NCBI GenBank assembly: GCA_963930645.1
Contig: OZ005653.1
Span: 108,332,059 to 108,396,058 of the forward strand
Source of the DNA: Salticus scenicus
Taxonomy: Eukaryota; Arthropoda; Arachnida; Araneae; Salticidae
Direction of reading: 5' to 3'
Length of the DNA stretch: 64,000 nt
Position 1 is the stretch's first letter. Every line of letters starts with the position of its first letter. The position numbers and the translations under genes are program-made. Positions 49,958 to 63,035 of this stretch are shown here, one piece after another. The notes beneath the pieces were generated by a model that did not search any database, had not been told where the DNA came from, and worked only from the letters and a program-made list of their open reading frames with translations.

Positions 49958-51749
49958 ATCTAATAACATGTAGAGAAAAATTCTGTAGTAATCAAAACAA
50001 TTTTCAGAAAATAGTGTACAAAAAAACAATTAAAGTTTTACCGAGAATATTATTAATTTTAAAGTTAACTAATATTAAATAGTTATTAAAACCTTTTACA
50101 GGCCGAATTTAGATCCAAGTATATTTTTCATTAGTTTTTTGCCTATTTTACCTTATAATGGGATATTAATCATTTAAATGAAAAAAAATATATACATAAA
50201 TGTAAATTATCATTAATGATAATTATTAATATAATTAGATTATTAAGATTAATAATATCATCCGTTTAATAATATCAAATTTGATGTCCTTTTTGATAAT
50301 AAGAGTTCTTAAAATACACCAACTGATTTTCAGAAGCATCGAATACTTTCAAACTTTTATGCATTTATTTTTAGTTGTACTCTCTAACATAAAATATAAT
50401 AAATGATCATTTTTAAGATTTTTTGTACCGTTCCCAACTAATGATAGTAATGTTGTTCCTATTCTAAAAAATCAAGTAATCTTTTATCATATGTCTGCTA
50501 GTTTTTTCAAGTAAATATTGGTGTAATCTAATTTTTTTAAATAAGTTTTAATTTGATGTTCCCAATTAGGAATACTGGACTGTAAAATATTGATAAGACT
50601 AAAAAAGAAAAAGAAAGTAGTTTATTTAAAGAAATAGTAATTAATCAGTGTGGGTGCTCTATCTATTTGAGTTCATATAGCATTTTAAAGATATATTTCT
50701 AAGTCTTCAAATATTAAAACTATCCCAATTTTTGCTTTCATTTTTAACTTTTTTAGGTAACATTTAAAAATTTAAGAAAAGATTTTATGTCACATAATTG
50801 TCAAATTCCCGGTAATGTGTCACACATACTTCTAATTTGACTAAATATTAAACAAATAGCATTCCGTATTAGCATAACTCAGTTTACCTGTTTGACATAT
50901 TTATTTCTCCTGAACATAGCTAAAAGCTAAATTAGACTAGAAATAATTACAATTATATTTTTAGTTCAATGTTCAGAACTAACTCCTATTTATTTGGATT
51001 TGAATTTCGCCTGTTGATTAAATTTATTTAATACTTTAGTTATCTACATTTTCAGTATTTCAATGTATGTGCTATTCATTTTAACAACTTTTAAGTACAC
51101 GATATTAACGCGTAGCAATTTAAACATATTCAACACTTATTTAATCTCACAGCAGTTCGAAATCAGCGTTTCAAGTATTTAAGTGCATTTCAGATTACAA
51201 CTAATACGCTGCAGGAGTTAATTATTCGCTGGGAAGGCAGCAGCGTATCAGCGTCTGGATTGTACATTATAAATGTCAGAAATTATGAATATCAAATAAC
51301 GGATAATTAAAGTATTTCTACTAGCATCATAATCCGATGATTTGCTCGAAATTAAATCTGATGTTCTAACATTTGATCCTGAAATACTAAGCGAATGTTA
51401 TGGAACAGATGTAAAGAAATGCAAAAGCTTACACTGTAAAAGGGGATTTTTTTTTGCATATACGTAAAACATTATTAAAAATCTCATGATAATAAAAAAT
51501 TAAATTAAATGATTCGATTATAAAATTTTATCCTTATTACAAAATCTAGCAGCATAATCTCACAATCAAAAATATAATTTATTTTCCTGTTCCTGGTTCC
51601 TTCTTTAATATTAAAAAAATAATTATTGTTTACTTTACTGCTTAAGGGAACTCTGCGAGGTTTTTGAAAATTAGTTTTTGTTCTTCTCTCGTTTATGTTA
51701 AAAAAAAAAAAATCATAAACATATTAAAGTTAATAAGTTTTAGTCCAAT

Positions 51750-51752
<3 letters not shown>
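49392..51752. other. Gene-poor AT-rich DNA
   Basis: No gene seen. Holds (ATT)n at 49710-49734 and a T-tract at 49928-49955. Confidence 0.55.

Positions 51753-51824
<72 letters not shown>
51753..51824. repeat. (TA)n microsatellite
   Basis: About 72 bp of uninterrupted TA. Confidence 0.95.
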
Positions 51825-51827
<3 letters not shown>

Positions 51828-51949
51828 AAGTAGTATGAAATATTAAAAATCCAAAAATTAATAAAATAACAATAAAAAATTAAATGAAATTAAATAAAGC
51901 TAAACATTCCCATAGTTAATGCGCAGCAAAATGCAGCAAACCTAATTAC

Positions 51950-51980
<31 letters not shown>

Positions 51981-54033
51981 AAATTTTATGCAGTCATAAA
52001 ACAAAAAATGAAACCATACGGAAAGTATTAATTAAAATTATTATTTAACCTCAAAAAGTTGAAGCCATCATTTCGAGAGTCAGTCAATACGGGGTCAAAG
52101 ATGTTTCAAGAGCTACTAGCAAAAACAAAATGGAGCTCAACTAATGGTATCTTAACAAGAAAAAAAAAAAAAAGTAAAGTAAAGAAAATCACTTTAGTTC
52201 TGCATATAAAAAGAAAAACCATTTGGATACGAAGGTAAAAAATAATAAAAACTACACAAAAATATATAAAATTATAAAAAAATATAAAATATTTCTAAAA
52301 ACACTTATAAAAAATTGCAAATATTACGAATTAAAAAAAAAAAGGGAGAAACACTGATGGGAAAACATTTAAAGCATTTTAAATTTAGGGATAGAAAATA
52401 TACTACAAGACGGTTACACATCGGTATTATATACGGCAACAGTGATCTATTTCAAATCAAATCTTATAATTTTACTGTACAATCTGGCAAAAACCTACTG
52501 TAAGATAAAATATGATGCTAAAAAATAAAGAAAACAAGCTATTATTTTGCTTCTTAATAGATAGAAAACTAGCCCTAGTTTCAAGTCTTCTCCTCTGGAT
52601 ATCAAGAGGATACAAAGGTATCCTATGGACATTTTAAGGATATACTAGGGATTAGTATGCTATCAGGGTGATCATATTTTGCCGCTTAAGCAGATTTGGC
52701 ACATTTGACGTCGTCACAGAAGTAGGTTTCATATAAAAGCTTATATTTCCTTCAATGTTTATAAATAGTTCTCTTAATGTTCATAAAAACTATATTAGAT
52801 TTTTTCCACACACACAATATATATATATATATATTCAGGCACCAGTTATTGCGGTTTTTGATATATATTATTTTACGGAATCTTAAATCTATTACATCTT
52901 TCGGAGTTTACTTTATTTCATGAATTAATGATTTTCAAAATACTAAAACTCCAACCAATATATATAAGAAAAGATTTTTTTTCTTGAATTTTAATAAAAT
53001 ATACTTAAAAGGATTATGAATAGGTTTTAAAATTTCTTAAGTATTTTTTGAGAAAAAATTAATTAAGTGCATGTTTAGATAAACATTTTGTGGGAAAAAA
53101 AAGATGTTTTTTGTGATTTTTATTTTTAATATATTTTATTTTAAACATAACACAAAATCCATCCTAATTATTTTAGGTAATTCCTTTTGGACATCCAAAG
53201 AAATGCGAAATTTATTCTTGAATATCTGTAGAAGCGTTATCATTTTGAAAATCATGGATTCATAAAAAAATGTAAATTGTTAAAAAGGAATTTAAGGATT
53301 TCATATACGTAATATATATATAACATAAGAATTGGTACCTGAAAGAATATTTTATTGAACGAACCAAATATAGTTCAATTTATGAATACTAAGTTTTAAT
53401 GTAAGTTTTTATATACCTATTTGAGTGGTGGCGTCAAAAGGGTCAAGTCCCCTTTTGTACATTAGGTTATTGGAAGTTCTATAAGCGAGCAATTTTTCGG
53501 AGTACATTGTGCCACTCCTGCATTTTTCGCTATGAGTCTATTTTGATATATTTTTAACTAAATGGAATTGATTAATTTAAATGCTCTACTCCAAATCTTA
53601 AGTTTATTTTACATCTTTTGGTACCTTTTACGACATTCTGAAGTGGATTGTCAGGAGATAGTCCAACATACATGTAATTGCACTCTATTGTGCACGTTGA
53701 TACATCATAAATAGGAAAGATTAAATAAGGAAATTAAAATTGGTAGATATGTATTTTAAAGAAAAATGATAATTTATGACAGTAACATATTTATAAAAAT
53801 CTACTAAGCCTAGAGAAGTTGTATTACTCAATATGAGGCATACTGCTTTTAATTTTTAATAAATAATAATAATAGAAAAACTTTATAAATATAAAAATCT
53901 CAATTTACGTATAACTGTTTTTTTCCCCTTTAACTTAATGATGGATGTTAAGTTATAAACGTTTTTTTCTCGTTTTATTTAAGTATACCGGAAGCATGTA
54001 CTAACGTGCTAAATTTGCATATTCCTCTTCAAG

Positions 54034-54064
<31 letters not shown>

Positions 54065-54681
54065 CGCGAAATGTAACTTTAAAAACTATAAAATATGCTA
54101 ATTACAGATTTATATTTTTTAAATTATGATATATCATAAGCGTACGAAAACGTGCTGTAGTTTTTCCTAAAACTAATTTAGAACGTTAAGGTTATCCATT
54201 TTAATATAATAATAATCATCATCTCCGCTTTTCCTAAAAACTGTCATTAGTACAGAAAAGACAAATTAGTCAACACATGTTTTACAGTAATTATCACGCC
54301 CATTAAAATAATTTTAAAAATTTATGACCTGAAGTAAATTTACTCTTGCTTTAAATGGGAAAAGACATTTTTGGAAGTTCATTAGAAATACTTAAGTTGC
54401 ATAAGTATACATAATTCTTTAAAGAGTGAGTATTTATCAATCTTGAGAATTCTTACGTAGTTCTGAAACACCATTTATAAACAGCAATTATATGATAAAC
54501 ACGATATATTACATTAATTTCGCATTGCATTTTTAAACATATTTTCTTTATTTTACAAGAATTCTTTTTTCATTTTGTTTTCATCCTGTTTAAGAATATG
54601 AGATGAAATAATGTATAATTTGTAAATTATAAAATAATATTTTAATACTTTATTATTTTTACATATAATTTTACTTACATA
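51825..54681. other. Gene-poor AT-rich DNA
   Basis: No coding domain recognised. A 62-codon frame at 52315-52503 is lysine-rich and unremarkable. Holds A-tracts near 51952-51978, a short hairpin AAAAGGG/CCCCTTTT at about 53436-53456, and (TA)n at 54033-54062. Confidence 0.55.
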
Positions 54682-54882
54682 CAGTGGTGGACATAATTAA
54701 AAGACTCCTATCTAATTTGACAAATAGTGAAAGAAAAGATTTAGAGCTTAAAAATGTTTTATCAAATACATCAAAAATATAAATTTATTCTGTTATGACA
54801 CATAATTATTTTATAATAATGATATTTTCATACAATTTAATAAAAAAAACTTAAAAATATAATGGACAAAATTATAAGACAC
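54682..54882. repeat. Left terminal inverted repeat (IR/DR) of the 54.7 kb Tc1-like element
   Basis: Holds the outer DR at 54687-54705 and inner DR at 54862-54880, the expected transposase binding sites. Confidence 0.88.
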
Positions 54883-54966
54883 CAACCGTTTTTTTTTTTC
54901 AAATACAGTGTTCAACATAATTAGCACACACTAATGGTCTAAAAGAAAATCCTCTGACATGGTTAT

Positions 54967-55945
54967 TCAATATTTGGTGGAGCCGCCATTGTTTTTTATA
55001 ACATGAAAGAGCGATTCGGCATCGAATCTATCAATTCTAACAAAATATCGCAAGACAGTTCTTCCCAAGCACATTTTATAGCATTCGTTAGGTCTTCGAC
55101 AGATATAAACTGCCTCCCATTTCGGTAAACCACACGAGCTATGATCCCCCACAAGTTTTTGATGAGATTTAAGTCTGGGGAGCGAGAAGGCCACGGGAGA
55201 ACATTGATACTTTGCTCTGAAAGCCACTTTTTTGTTTCGTGTGATGCATGAATCGGCGCGTTATCGTGCAGGAAGGTGTAGTTTTGCCACAAAGAAATTC
55301 ACCGTATATGGCTACTTGATCTTTAAGAAGATTCTTATACTTTTCGGAATTAATTCTTGAATGCATAAAAACAATATCCGTTTCCCCTTGAGCCGAAAAA
55401 CCAGCCCACACCATTACTGAGTCTCCACCCATTTGGCAGCTCATTAGTACATGAGGAGACTTCCGCATATCCTGCAAATAATATTAAAACCCTTCAGGAC
55501 CATCGAGGTTAAACTTTTTTTTATCAGAAAATAACACAGTACCATTTGGAGGTCCAGACCATAGTTTGTTTAGCGAAGTTTAGACGCTTTATTTTGTGCC
55601 GGCTTAGAAGCGGTGGTTTTTTCTTCAATTTTTTATATTTCACATAGGAAGCATTATGCAGCACTCTGCGGATGGTTCTCCTTGAACAATTCAGTTTCAA
55701 AGAATTTTTAATGCCTGTAGTGGTCCATCTTATTCTGTGTAGCGAGCGAAAGCACATGGCGTCTGTCTCTCGAGGACAAGCAAGGAGTACGTCCAGATCA
55801 TTTTATCACCGATCTATTAATTCCTCTTTTCAAAACATTTCTAATTGCACATCTAGAGCATTTAATAACTTTTGAAATTATTAATTGAAGCACCAGTTCC
55901 ATTTAATCTCCAAATTTCGCGAATTCAACTTTTTTTTAATTCAGT
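54967..55945 (-). pseudogene. Tc1-like transposase, frameshifted, DD34K
   Basis: Minus-strand reading: an N-terminal HTH region near 55880-55780 (ISKVIKCSRCAIRNVLKRG, then SGRTPCLSSRDRR), NCSRRTIRRVLH near 55680, FSDKKKFNLDGPEGF near 55520 (first catalytic Asp), GGDSVMVWAGFSAQG near 55420, FLHDNAPIHAS near 55265 (second Asp), then WPSRSPDLNLIKNLWG near 55170, where the family has IENLW: the catalytic Glu is Lys, 34 residues after Asp 2. The C-terminus has DSMPNRSFML and NGGSTKY before the stop at 54967. There is a frameshift near 55545, an in-frame TAA after DGPEGF, a frameshift near 55292 and another near 55000. About 320 codons would be the intact length, normal for Tc1. Inactive by several independent lesions. 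Confidence 0.92.
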
Positions 55946-56085
55946 ACCTCATGGCATGTTTGTAAATGCGTGAAGTCGGTTATCGTCTGCTTTAGTTAAC
56001 TGCTGACGTCATAACAGTGTGCAGAAAATTTGCATATTGCACATTATTTTCGAAAAAAAACAGGTGTTTTAATTAAAATGTTAGG

Positions 56086-56107
56086 ACGTCTTATAATTTT
56101 GTCCATG

Positions 56108-56151
<44 letters not shown>

Positions 56152-56303
56152 TCTATAAAAATATCATTCTGTAAAACAACTACGTGTGATAAAAGAATAA
56201 ATTTATGTTTTTGACGTATTTGATAAAACATTTTTAAGCTCTAAATCTTTTCATTCACTATTTGTCAAATTAGATAGGTGTCTTATAATTATGTCCACCA
56301 CTG
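56086..56303. repeat. Right terminal inverted repeat (IR/DR) of the 54.7 kb Tc1-like element
   Basis: Inner DR at 56088-56106, then a T-tract of about 32 nt (from 56110), and outer DR at 56280-56298. The T-tract makes this arm longer than the left. Confidence 0.88.
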
Positions 56304-56305
56304 TA

Positions 56306-57455
56306 TAATCACAATTAATATATGTTACATTTAAATATAGTTAATAATAACATACATATATATGTCATTTTTACGTATAACTTAATATAACATTGTTTTA
56401 TAATTACATACATCTAAACACATTTTTTTTTTTTTTTTTTTTTTTTGTATTTAAATTTCTATATTTATTATTATTTTTTTAATAATGCGTTGATGTGTGG
56501 TTCAAGATGACTATCTGAAAGACAGATATGTTTCCTGGTGAATACATTTAATTCAGAGGAGGCTTTCTGGGTTTCCATAGCTCGCATTCACATGAGTTTC
56601 TCAAACACGATAAATTATGAAACGCAGATTTATGGTTGGCTAGGTTGCTGAGTGCTATAAGGGTTCGGTACCTACACCTCCCGTTTACAGTTTTCAGAGA
56701 AGAAGCTATTCATCAAATTTGTGACCTTAAAGTTTAAAATACATTACGGTGCTATAATTGAATAGTACAGTAATAGAGTATAGTGCTAGTATCGAATTTA
56801 TATTTTCAATGCGCTATGATTAAACATCTTCTGTTTCCTTTTTTTTTTATTATTATTATTAATTTTTTTTTATTAGCAAGGAAAAAAATCGCCAATACTT
56901 TTTTCACTTTTTCACTCAAATTAGATGAAAAAAAAAAAAAAATTATTTCAATTTAACATTGTTTCGATTCATTACAAAATATGCAAAAATGCAGGAAATA
57001 AATGAGATATTAACATGTGTCTATCATTTAACATATAAAAGAACTTCTATTTAAAATAATATACAGATCATTAAAATAAAACCAAAGTTATTAAATGTAT
57101 ATTTAAACATATATCCTATAACTATGTTTATCTCATATAAAATCTGACATTAACATCAACGCTGATTCCAATTACAGTCGTAAACTTTGAAGGTAAGGTA
57201 TCAATTTTGGCATGTATTATTACAATTCATAACCGAATGTTCTGTTGGTGTTTCCGATTACACACTTTATAGAGATTTTATGTCAATATCTGAGAAAGAT
57301 TATTCCAATGTTATACTACTCAGTTTATCGAAATAATTATTTTATGTTTGATAGTTGAAAGAACGTATCACTTTTAGATGTCTTGATTCGATCCCCCTTC
57401 AAACGAAACATTGCATTGTTTTATATGGTATGCATTATTCATGTTAATACACACG

Positions 57456-57489
<34 letters not shown>

Positions 57490-57870
57490 CATATATAGTC
57501 AGATATTTCGAATTCTTTTAATTAATAGTTTATAAACACATTAGTGAATTTATTATTGTTTTACGAATGGAATTACTAATCTAATTAACTGAAGTATAAA
57601 TTTCATTCATTTATATTTTTACAGTTAATAACATAAAAAACCTTGAAAAAATAAATTTTTTAGATTTTTTGATGATTCGATTGAAATATTTCAGATGTGC
57701 AGTGCTTTATTTTATAATGGTTTTTGAATTAAATAATTATATAAACACTCGATGGACTTTTGCCAAACGTACCACATTAATCGTTTTTTAAATGTCCTTG
57801 CATACTTGTTACTCGGTTTATAATATGTGTAGTTGTGACTAATGGAAGTGGTGCAGCTGTTTCATGCCAG

Positions 57871-57901
<31 letters not shown>

Positions 57902-59463
57902 CAATTGATGATAATATAATGCAAGTTGATTAAAAAAAAAAAAAATCCCGTGTCGTATAATTTTTAAGATATAAATATAATGTTTAACTAATTTTATCTA
58001 TTTAATTTAATTTAAATCTTAATTTAAGTTATTAATATTCTAATAAATTTATTTATTTGGAGTGAGGGTGTGTATGTGTTTGTGTGGGACGGGGGGGGGG
58101 GATGAACTTAAATTCATTTAATTTTTTCGATTGAAAATTTGGAATATTTGCAGTTGATGGGTACATTTACAGTATCTCATTATATTTTGTGAATATATTA
58201 TATTCAATGAATTTCTTGAAAACTCCTGCGTTTGCAGTTAAGTATTATGAAATAATGAAAATACCCATTTTTAGTCAGATATTGTATATTTTTGTATTCC
58301 GTTTGCTGCATGTTGTGCCGAATTTTATTCGTCAAGATTTCTTAAAGTAAATTTACATTTGGTTAATCACATTAGATGTTTAATAAGAAAAAAACATTTT
58401 TTTTTCAACTTTTAAAGTAACTATTGCATACGCTTTAACATGCGTACCTATCAGATATAATCGAATACATATAAAAGAATCTTTCCAATTGAAGACTTCC
58501 ATGCGGGCATCAGTGGGTAGCAGAACCGTTAGGATCGGTCTATTAATGCAAGAGGAGGCTATTTTTAAAAATATTAAGTTTCTTTAAAATTATCACGAAA
58601 CGAATTTTATGAGATCATTCTCATTGCTTTCTGGACAGACCATGCATTTGAAGATCATTGAGGTTAATAAAACAATATTTTTTAAACATATTTTATGTTA
58701 ATTGTTTCGAAGAAGGGATAATTTAATAATTTTCATTATATATGTCTTACGCTAACATACGTGACACAGAAATCGTAGTTATTATTAGAATGGAGAAACG
58801 TAATGGCATCTGCCGGGAAATGTTAAGCTATTTAAAAATGTTAGGCTAATACTTATCATGCACTTGAAAATTACTGAAAGTACATATAAAGAAAAACATT
58901 TTTCTTCTAAAATACTGAAAATCTTATGAAACTATTACTTCCTCTTTTACATACACTTTTATATTAAATTTGATTATAACTGCTAAATACGAAATAACAT
59001 GATAATCTTGTTGTCGGTTATATTTAGTTGATTTTATTTGCTATTACCGCTATATTGTTTACTATACATATAAATTTATATACAAAATCAAAATCCCCAA
59101 TATATATATTTTTCGAACAGCTTTAACGTAGGACACCCTATGACACTGGAAATTATCCAATTTAAATACAAATCTTGTTATCTAGGTGGTTTATTTAAAA
59201 TCCCTTTATCTATTACTATTATTTTATGCGCAAAGGAGATTTTTTTTTTTTAAATGATGTATTGTAACCATATATTGAAAATTTAATGTTTCAACATTAA
59301 AAGCCATTACTGTGAATATGATATACAAGAATTTCTAAACTACTAAACGTTAAATTCATTAATATACACAAATATATAATTTGATACTTACGCATGTAAT
59401 TGATTGACTTCAACTTCAAATCACCTTAACAGCTATCTATATTAATCTTTGTTTGTATAAAAT
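56306..59463. other. Gene-poor DNA
   Basis: A less AT-rich stretch at about 56490-56720 has no recognised domain or tRNA fold. Holds (CA)n-(TA)n at 57449-57489, an A-tract of about 30 nt at 57871-57901, and a run of 11 G at 58091-58101. Confidence 0.5.
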
Positions 59464-59879
59464 ACCTTTGATAAATAACAGTAAAGATGAGAAGAATTAT
59501 ATGATTTGTTATTAGAAGTACATTTTCTTAATGTTAAATATAATGTTTCAAAAAGAGAATGTTTCAATAAGATTTTTCAAAGAAATTCTTCAAAGAGAAT
59601 TGATTATAATTTTAATTAATGCATGTCTAATAATTATCTTTAAACATCCCAATGGATTTTTCTTTTGGACCTTTGATAAATAACAGTAAATATGAGAAGA
59701 ATTATATGACGAAAGATTTGTTATTAGAAGTAAATTTGCTTAATGTTAAATGTAATGTTTCAAAGAGAAAATGTTTCAATAAGATTTTTCAAAGAAATTC
59801 TTCAAAGAGAATTGATTATAATTTTAATTAATGCATGTCTAATAATTATCTTTAAACATCCCACTGGATTTTTCTTTTT
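59464..59879 (+). repeat. 205-bp tandem duplication
   Basis: acctttgataaataacag begins at 59464 and again at 59669. The two copies are nearly identical over their length; the second has a short insertion (atgacgaaag). Non-coding. Confidence 0.9.
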
Positions 59880-61110
59880 TCTAGATTTAAGACAAGGTTG
59901 TTATTAACATTAGCGAATAATTTTTCAATCATGAATGTCAGTATTAATAATTAGAGAAAAGTGTGTCGCGTTCTGATATCGGATGGGAGTGAATCTATTA
60001 ATTTCTGTTGAATTCTAGGTAATACTAGAGATTTTTTTTTTTTTTTTTTTTTTTACAAACTTAATATAACATAAAATTATTATTATTTAAAATAAATGTT
60101 TATCGATTAAAACATCAGTTCCGTTAAAAAATGTTTATTTATTTACCAATTCTAGCATGTTCAACAGAAAAAAATATATTGTTATCGTGAAAATTTTTGA
60201 ATTTCGTTTTCGGAGAGTTTAACACATTTTGTGAGATCCAGGACATGATTTGACAATTTGTAGAAAATATTTTTCTCTGTGTGTCCGTTTTTATAAGAAA
60301 AGGAATCTGTGGCGATTTAGCTAAAGAATTAACGCTCATAATACATAAAAAAATTTAATTTAGTTGCACACTGATATAAATTTGTATGGGACATTGTGGG
60401 TATGGCGGACCCATAGAGTAGGATTTATATGCCTGTAAGCTTTTACATGCAAATAAATACAGTTTTTAAAGGAAATGTGGAATTTCCTCACGTACAGTAC
60501 CGTTTATCGAAGAAAAGTTTAACTTTTTTTTTTCTTTCTTTATTAAATATATCCTTCTTCACGAGAATAACTTTATCATAAAGCGCGTACAATTTTACCA
60601 ATTCCTTCAAATTTTATTAATTTTAAATTGTTTACAGTCTTATGGCACACCCGGTATGTATGTACACTAACAAACACACCAAAACATTTTAAAATATTAA
60701 TTAAAAATATTTAAAAATTGCAAATTACAATAATATAGTCTTATTGAAAAAAATGTACTCATGCATTAAATTTATATTCACAATTTGTATAGTTAAGAGA
60801 AAATTGTTTCGTATGCTGTTTAATACCTAAACAAGTAATATAAAAACAAAATAAATAAAATAAAATAAATAAAATAAATAAATAAAAATAAAGTCAATTC
60901 CTACATAGGTCAACAAAGAAAAATTTTATTTTAGTTAATAAATAGAAGTAAATAGCGCGCATGCAAGATCAAATAACTAGCAAAATAAGATTTATAAAGG
61001 GAAAATATTTAAGCTCGTGGACTCAGTTCAGTGATATAATAAGAATAATTACAAGATAAAAAGAAATTTTTGTATACCATGTTTTTCAATTTTCTGTTGA
61101 ATCAGATAAA
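59880..61110. other. Gene-poor DNA
   Basis: T-tract at about 60031-60053, (AAATA)n-like at 60846-60890. The 66-codon minus-strand frame at 60139-60339 lies in a dispersed repeat rather than a gene. Confidence 0.5.
60180..60335. repeat. Diverged dispersed repeat, copy A
   Basis: Shares an ordered set of blocks with 63755-63895: atttcg..ttcgg, gatc/cgatctga, tctgtgtgtc(c/t)g, ctgtggc and ctaaagaa/ctgaagaa. Diverged and non-coding. Confidence 0.4.
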
Positions 61111-61735
61111 CACTACCGAAGTGGGAACCCGGAACAATTGGCTAAAAATATAAAAAAAAAATTCATTGTTATCGTGTTTTGAGCTGTTATAAAAGTTTCA
61201 AATGGCTAGCTAGTTAAAAATCGATTGCAAGCTTTGTACTGGCAACGCTGCCGAAGGCAGCACGGACCCGAAACAGTCGGTTAAAAGTATTTAAAAATGC
61301 ATTTTTACCGTATTCTGAACTGTTCCGAAAGTTTCAAATGTCTAACTAGTCGGGAAGTTAGTCAAATAAATTTTCTGTTGAAACTGTTAGTCAAATAAAT
61401 TTTCTGTTTTCAATAAATTTTCTGTTGTTCTGTTCATATAAACGATGCCGAAGGCAGTAGGGTCCTGAAAGAGTTGACTAAAAGTATTTAAAAAATGCAT
61501 TGTCACCGTGTTTTGAGCTATCCTGAATGTTTCAAACGCTCGTCGGGAAGTTAGTTAAAAATTGATTGCAAGCCTTGTACTTGTAACGATGCCGAAGGCA
61601 GCAGGAACACGAAGCAGTTGGCTAAAATTATTTAAAAAATGTATTGTCACCGTGTTCTGAGCAATCTTGAACTTTTCATATTTCTAGCTAGTCGGGAAGT
61701 TAGTTAAAAATCGATTGCAAGATTTGTACAAGATA
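61111..61735 (+). repeat. Four-copy minisatellite, ~135-145 bp period
   Basis: The block (ccgaaggcag), (aacagt)(tgg/cgg)(ctaaaa)(tattt), (caccgtgttttgagc), (gtcgggaagttagttaaaaatcgattgcaag) repeats, with ccgaag at 61116, 61251, 61448 and 61592. The second-to-third interval is longer (197 bp) because aattttctgttg is locally reiterated at about 61370-61435. Copies are diverged. Confidence 0.85.
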
Positions 61736-61931
61736 TATACAGGGGGAGTGTGAACTAATAGTAGAAATTGAAAAACCAATAAAAAACAAGAAAATTCACT
61801 TTCGTTTTGTATTTAAAAAAAAAGATAATGCGTATATGTAAGATTCATGGTGCTTTAAGTTGTAATTGCATTGCATTTGTAACTGCATTACATTTAAAAT
61901 AAATACAAGAAAATTAGCTCATTTTGTATTT

Positions 61932-61971
<40 letters not shown>

Positions 61972-62690
61972 GTGTATTATAGTAAAAATATGAAGAATTT
62001 ATAAACACAATTTAAAAAATTATATATATATATATGTACATAGGATTATTTATTTAATACGTTTTAAATTCAATTACAGTATAACCTTAAAGAAGAAATG
62101 CTGAGTATTTGTTTCTTTTCTTTTCCATAATCCAGTTAGTTTAAAAATGGCTTATATTTAATTAGTAAATAATGCAAGATTATTTAATGCCCATCCTTAC
62201 TTAAAAAAAAAAAAAAAAAAAAAACTATGTTTGTTTAATATTTTTTTTTGTGTTGAATATTATATAAATGATAATGGAAAATAAAAAAAGGAAAATGAGT
62301 TTTAGGTGTTGCTAATCTTAACATCTTTAATATGCACTTTTAAATATTATTAATATTATTATTATTATTTTAATATAATAATTATAACTTAATAGAAATT
62401 ATTTTAATGCCAATTGAATGATAAATAAATAAATAAATAAATAAAGAGGACATTTTTCGATGTTTCATGCAATATTTCTTTTAAAAATATTTTTTGTAAA
62501 AACTTATTATTATGCACTCAATAAATTACTAATCGATATTATAATAATTTCCTTTTTTGTTTTTCCTTTTTCAGTGTATTTTGCTTTTCAAACACTATTG
62601 ATGACACAATATGAAGAGAGTATATTTTATATTGCAAGTATGACCGACTCACTTTATATTTTGAATTCGTTATATAAGATACAGTCGGCA
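61736..62690. other. Gene-poor DNA
   Basis: (GA)n at 61939-61966, A-tract at 62203-62224, (AAAT)n at 62421-62445. The 95-codon frame at 62460-62747 is hydrophobic and AT-driven, with no recognised domain. Confidence 0.5.
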
Positions 62691-62694
62691 GCAA

Positions 62695-63035
62695 AACTAC
62701 TGAAGCACATATCCACACTTTTTATATATATATATTTTTTCTTTTAGTTTAATCGCTGATCTTTATCATCAGCTTACTTTTTTATTAACAGTGCAAGACT
62801 AAGATCATGTTTCGACAAACATTTTCTTAACAAAGCAGTGTAAGTAGCAATTATTGCTAGTGATTGAATAGTTTTCTCCCGACAGTACATGCTTGAGTGG
62901 TACACTTATTTAACCTCTACATTATTGAAGCACACATCCACATTTTGCATATATGTATGTATATATATATATATATATCAGTTTGATTGCTAATTTTTAT
63001 CATCAACTTACTTCTTTATAAACAGCATAAAGGCT
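62695..63035 (+). repeat. Imperfect tandem duplication, ~225-bp period
   Basis: tgaagcacatatccacac followed by (TA)n, then a block with ttgatcgct(g)a, ttatcatca and cttactt, at 62701 recurs at 62926 with substitutions. Confidence 0.75.

Larger units (their letters stand above)
54682..56303 (-). mobile_element. Full-length Tc1-like transposon with IR/DR ends
   Basis: 1622 bp between TA duplications (54680-54681 and 56304-56305). Terminal inverted repeats begin CAGTGGTGGACATAATT and extend about 200 bp (54682-54880 and 56088-56303). Each contains an outer and an inner direct repeat: GTGGACATAATTAWAAGAC at 54687 and 56280, and ATGGACAAAATTATAAGAC at 54862 and 56088 (orientation reversed on the right). 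This is the IR/DR layout of Sleeping Beauty-type elements. The single transposase gene is on the minus strand and is broken. Both ends and both flanking TAs are intact, so it could still be moved by a transposase supplied elsewhere. Confidence 0.93.

Noticed and set aside
55672..55875. 67-codon plus-strand frame in the 54.7 kb Tc1-like element
   Set aside because: It is antisense to the transposase HTH region.
56630..56690. tRNA or tRNA-derived SINE (ggttggctagg...gggttcggtacc)
   Set aside because: A- and B-box-like strings are too close together (about 13 nt) and no cloverleaf can be drawn.
62691..62720. tacagtcggcagcaaaactactgaagc as a Tc1-like terminal repeat
   Set aside because: No inverse copy was found within a plausible distance; only a tandem partial copy at 62926.
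62460..62747. 95-codon hydrophobic frame as a small membrane protein
   Set aside because: Low-complexity AT-driven sequence without a homologue I recognise; it runs into a (TA)n-containing duplication.
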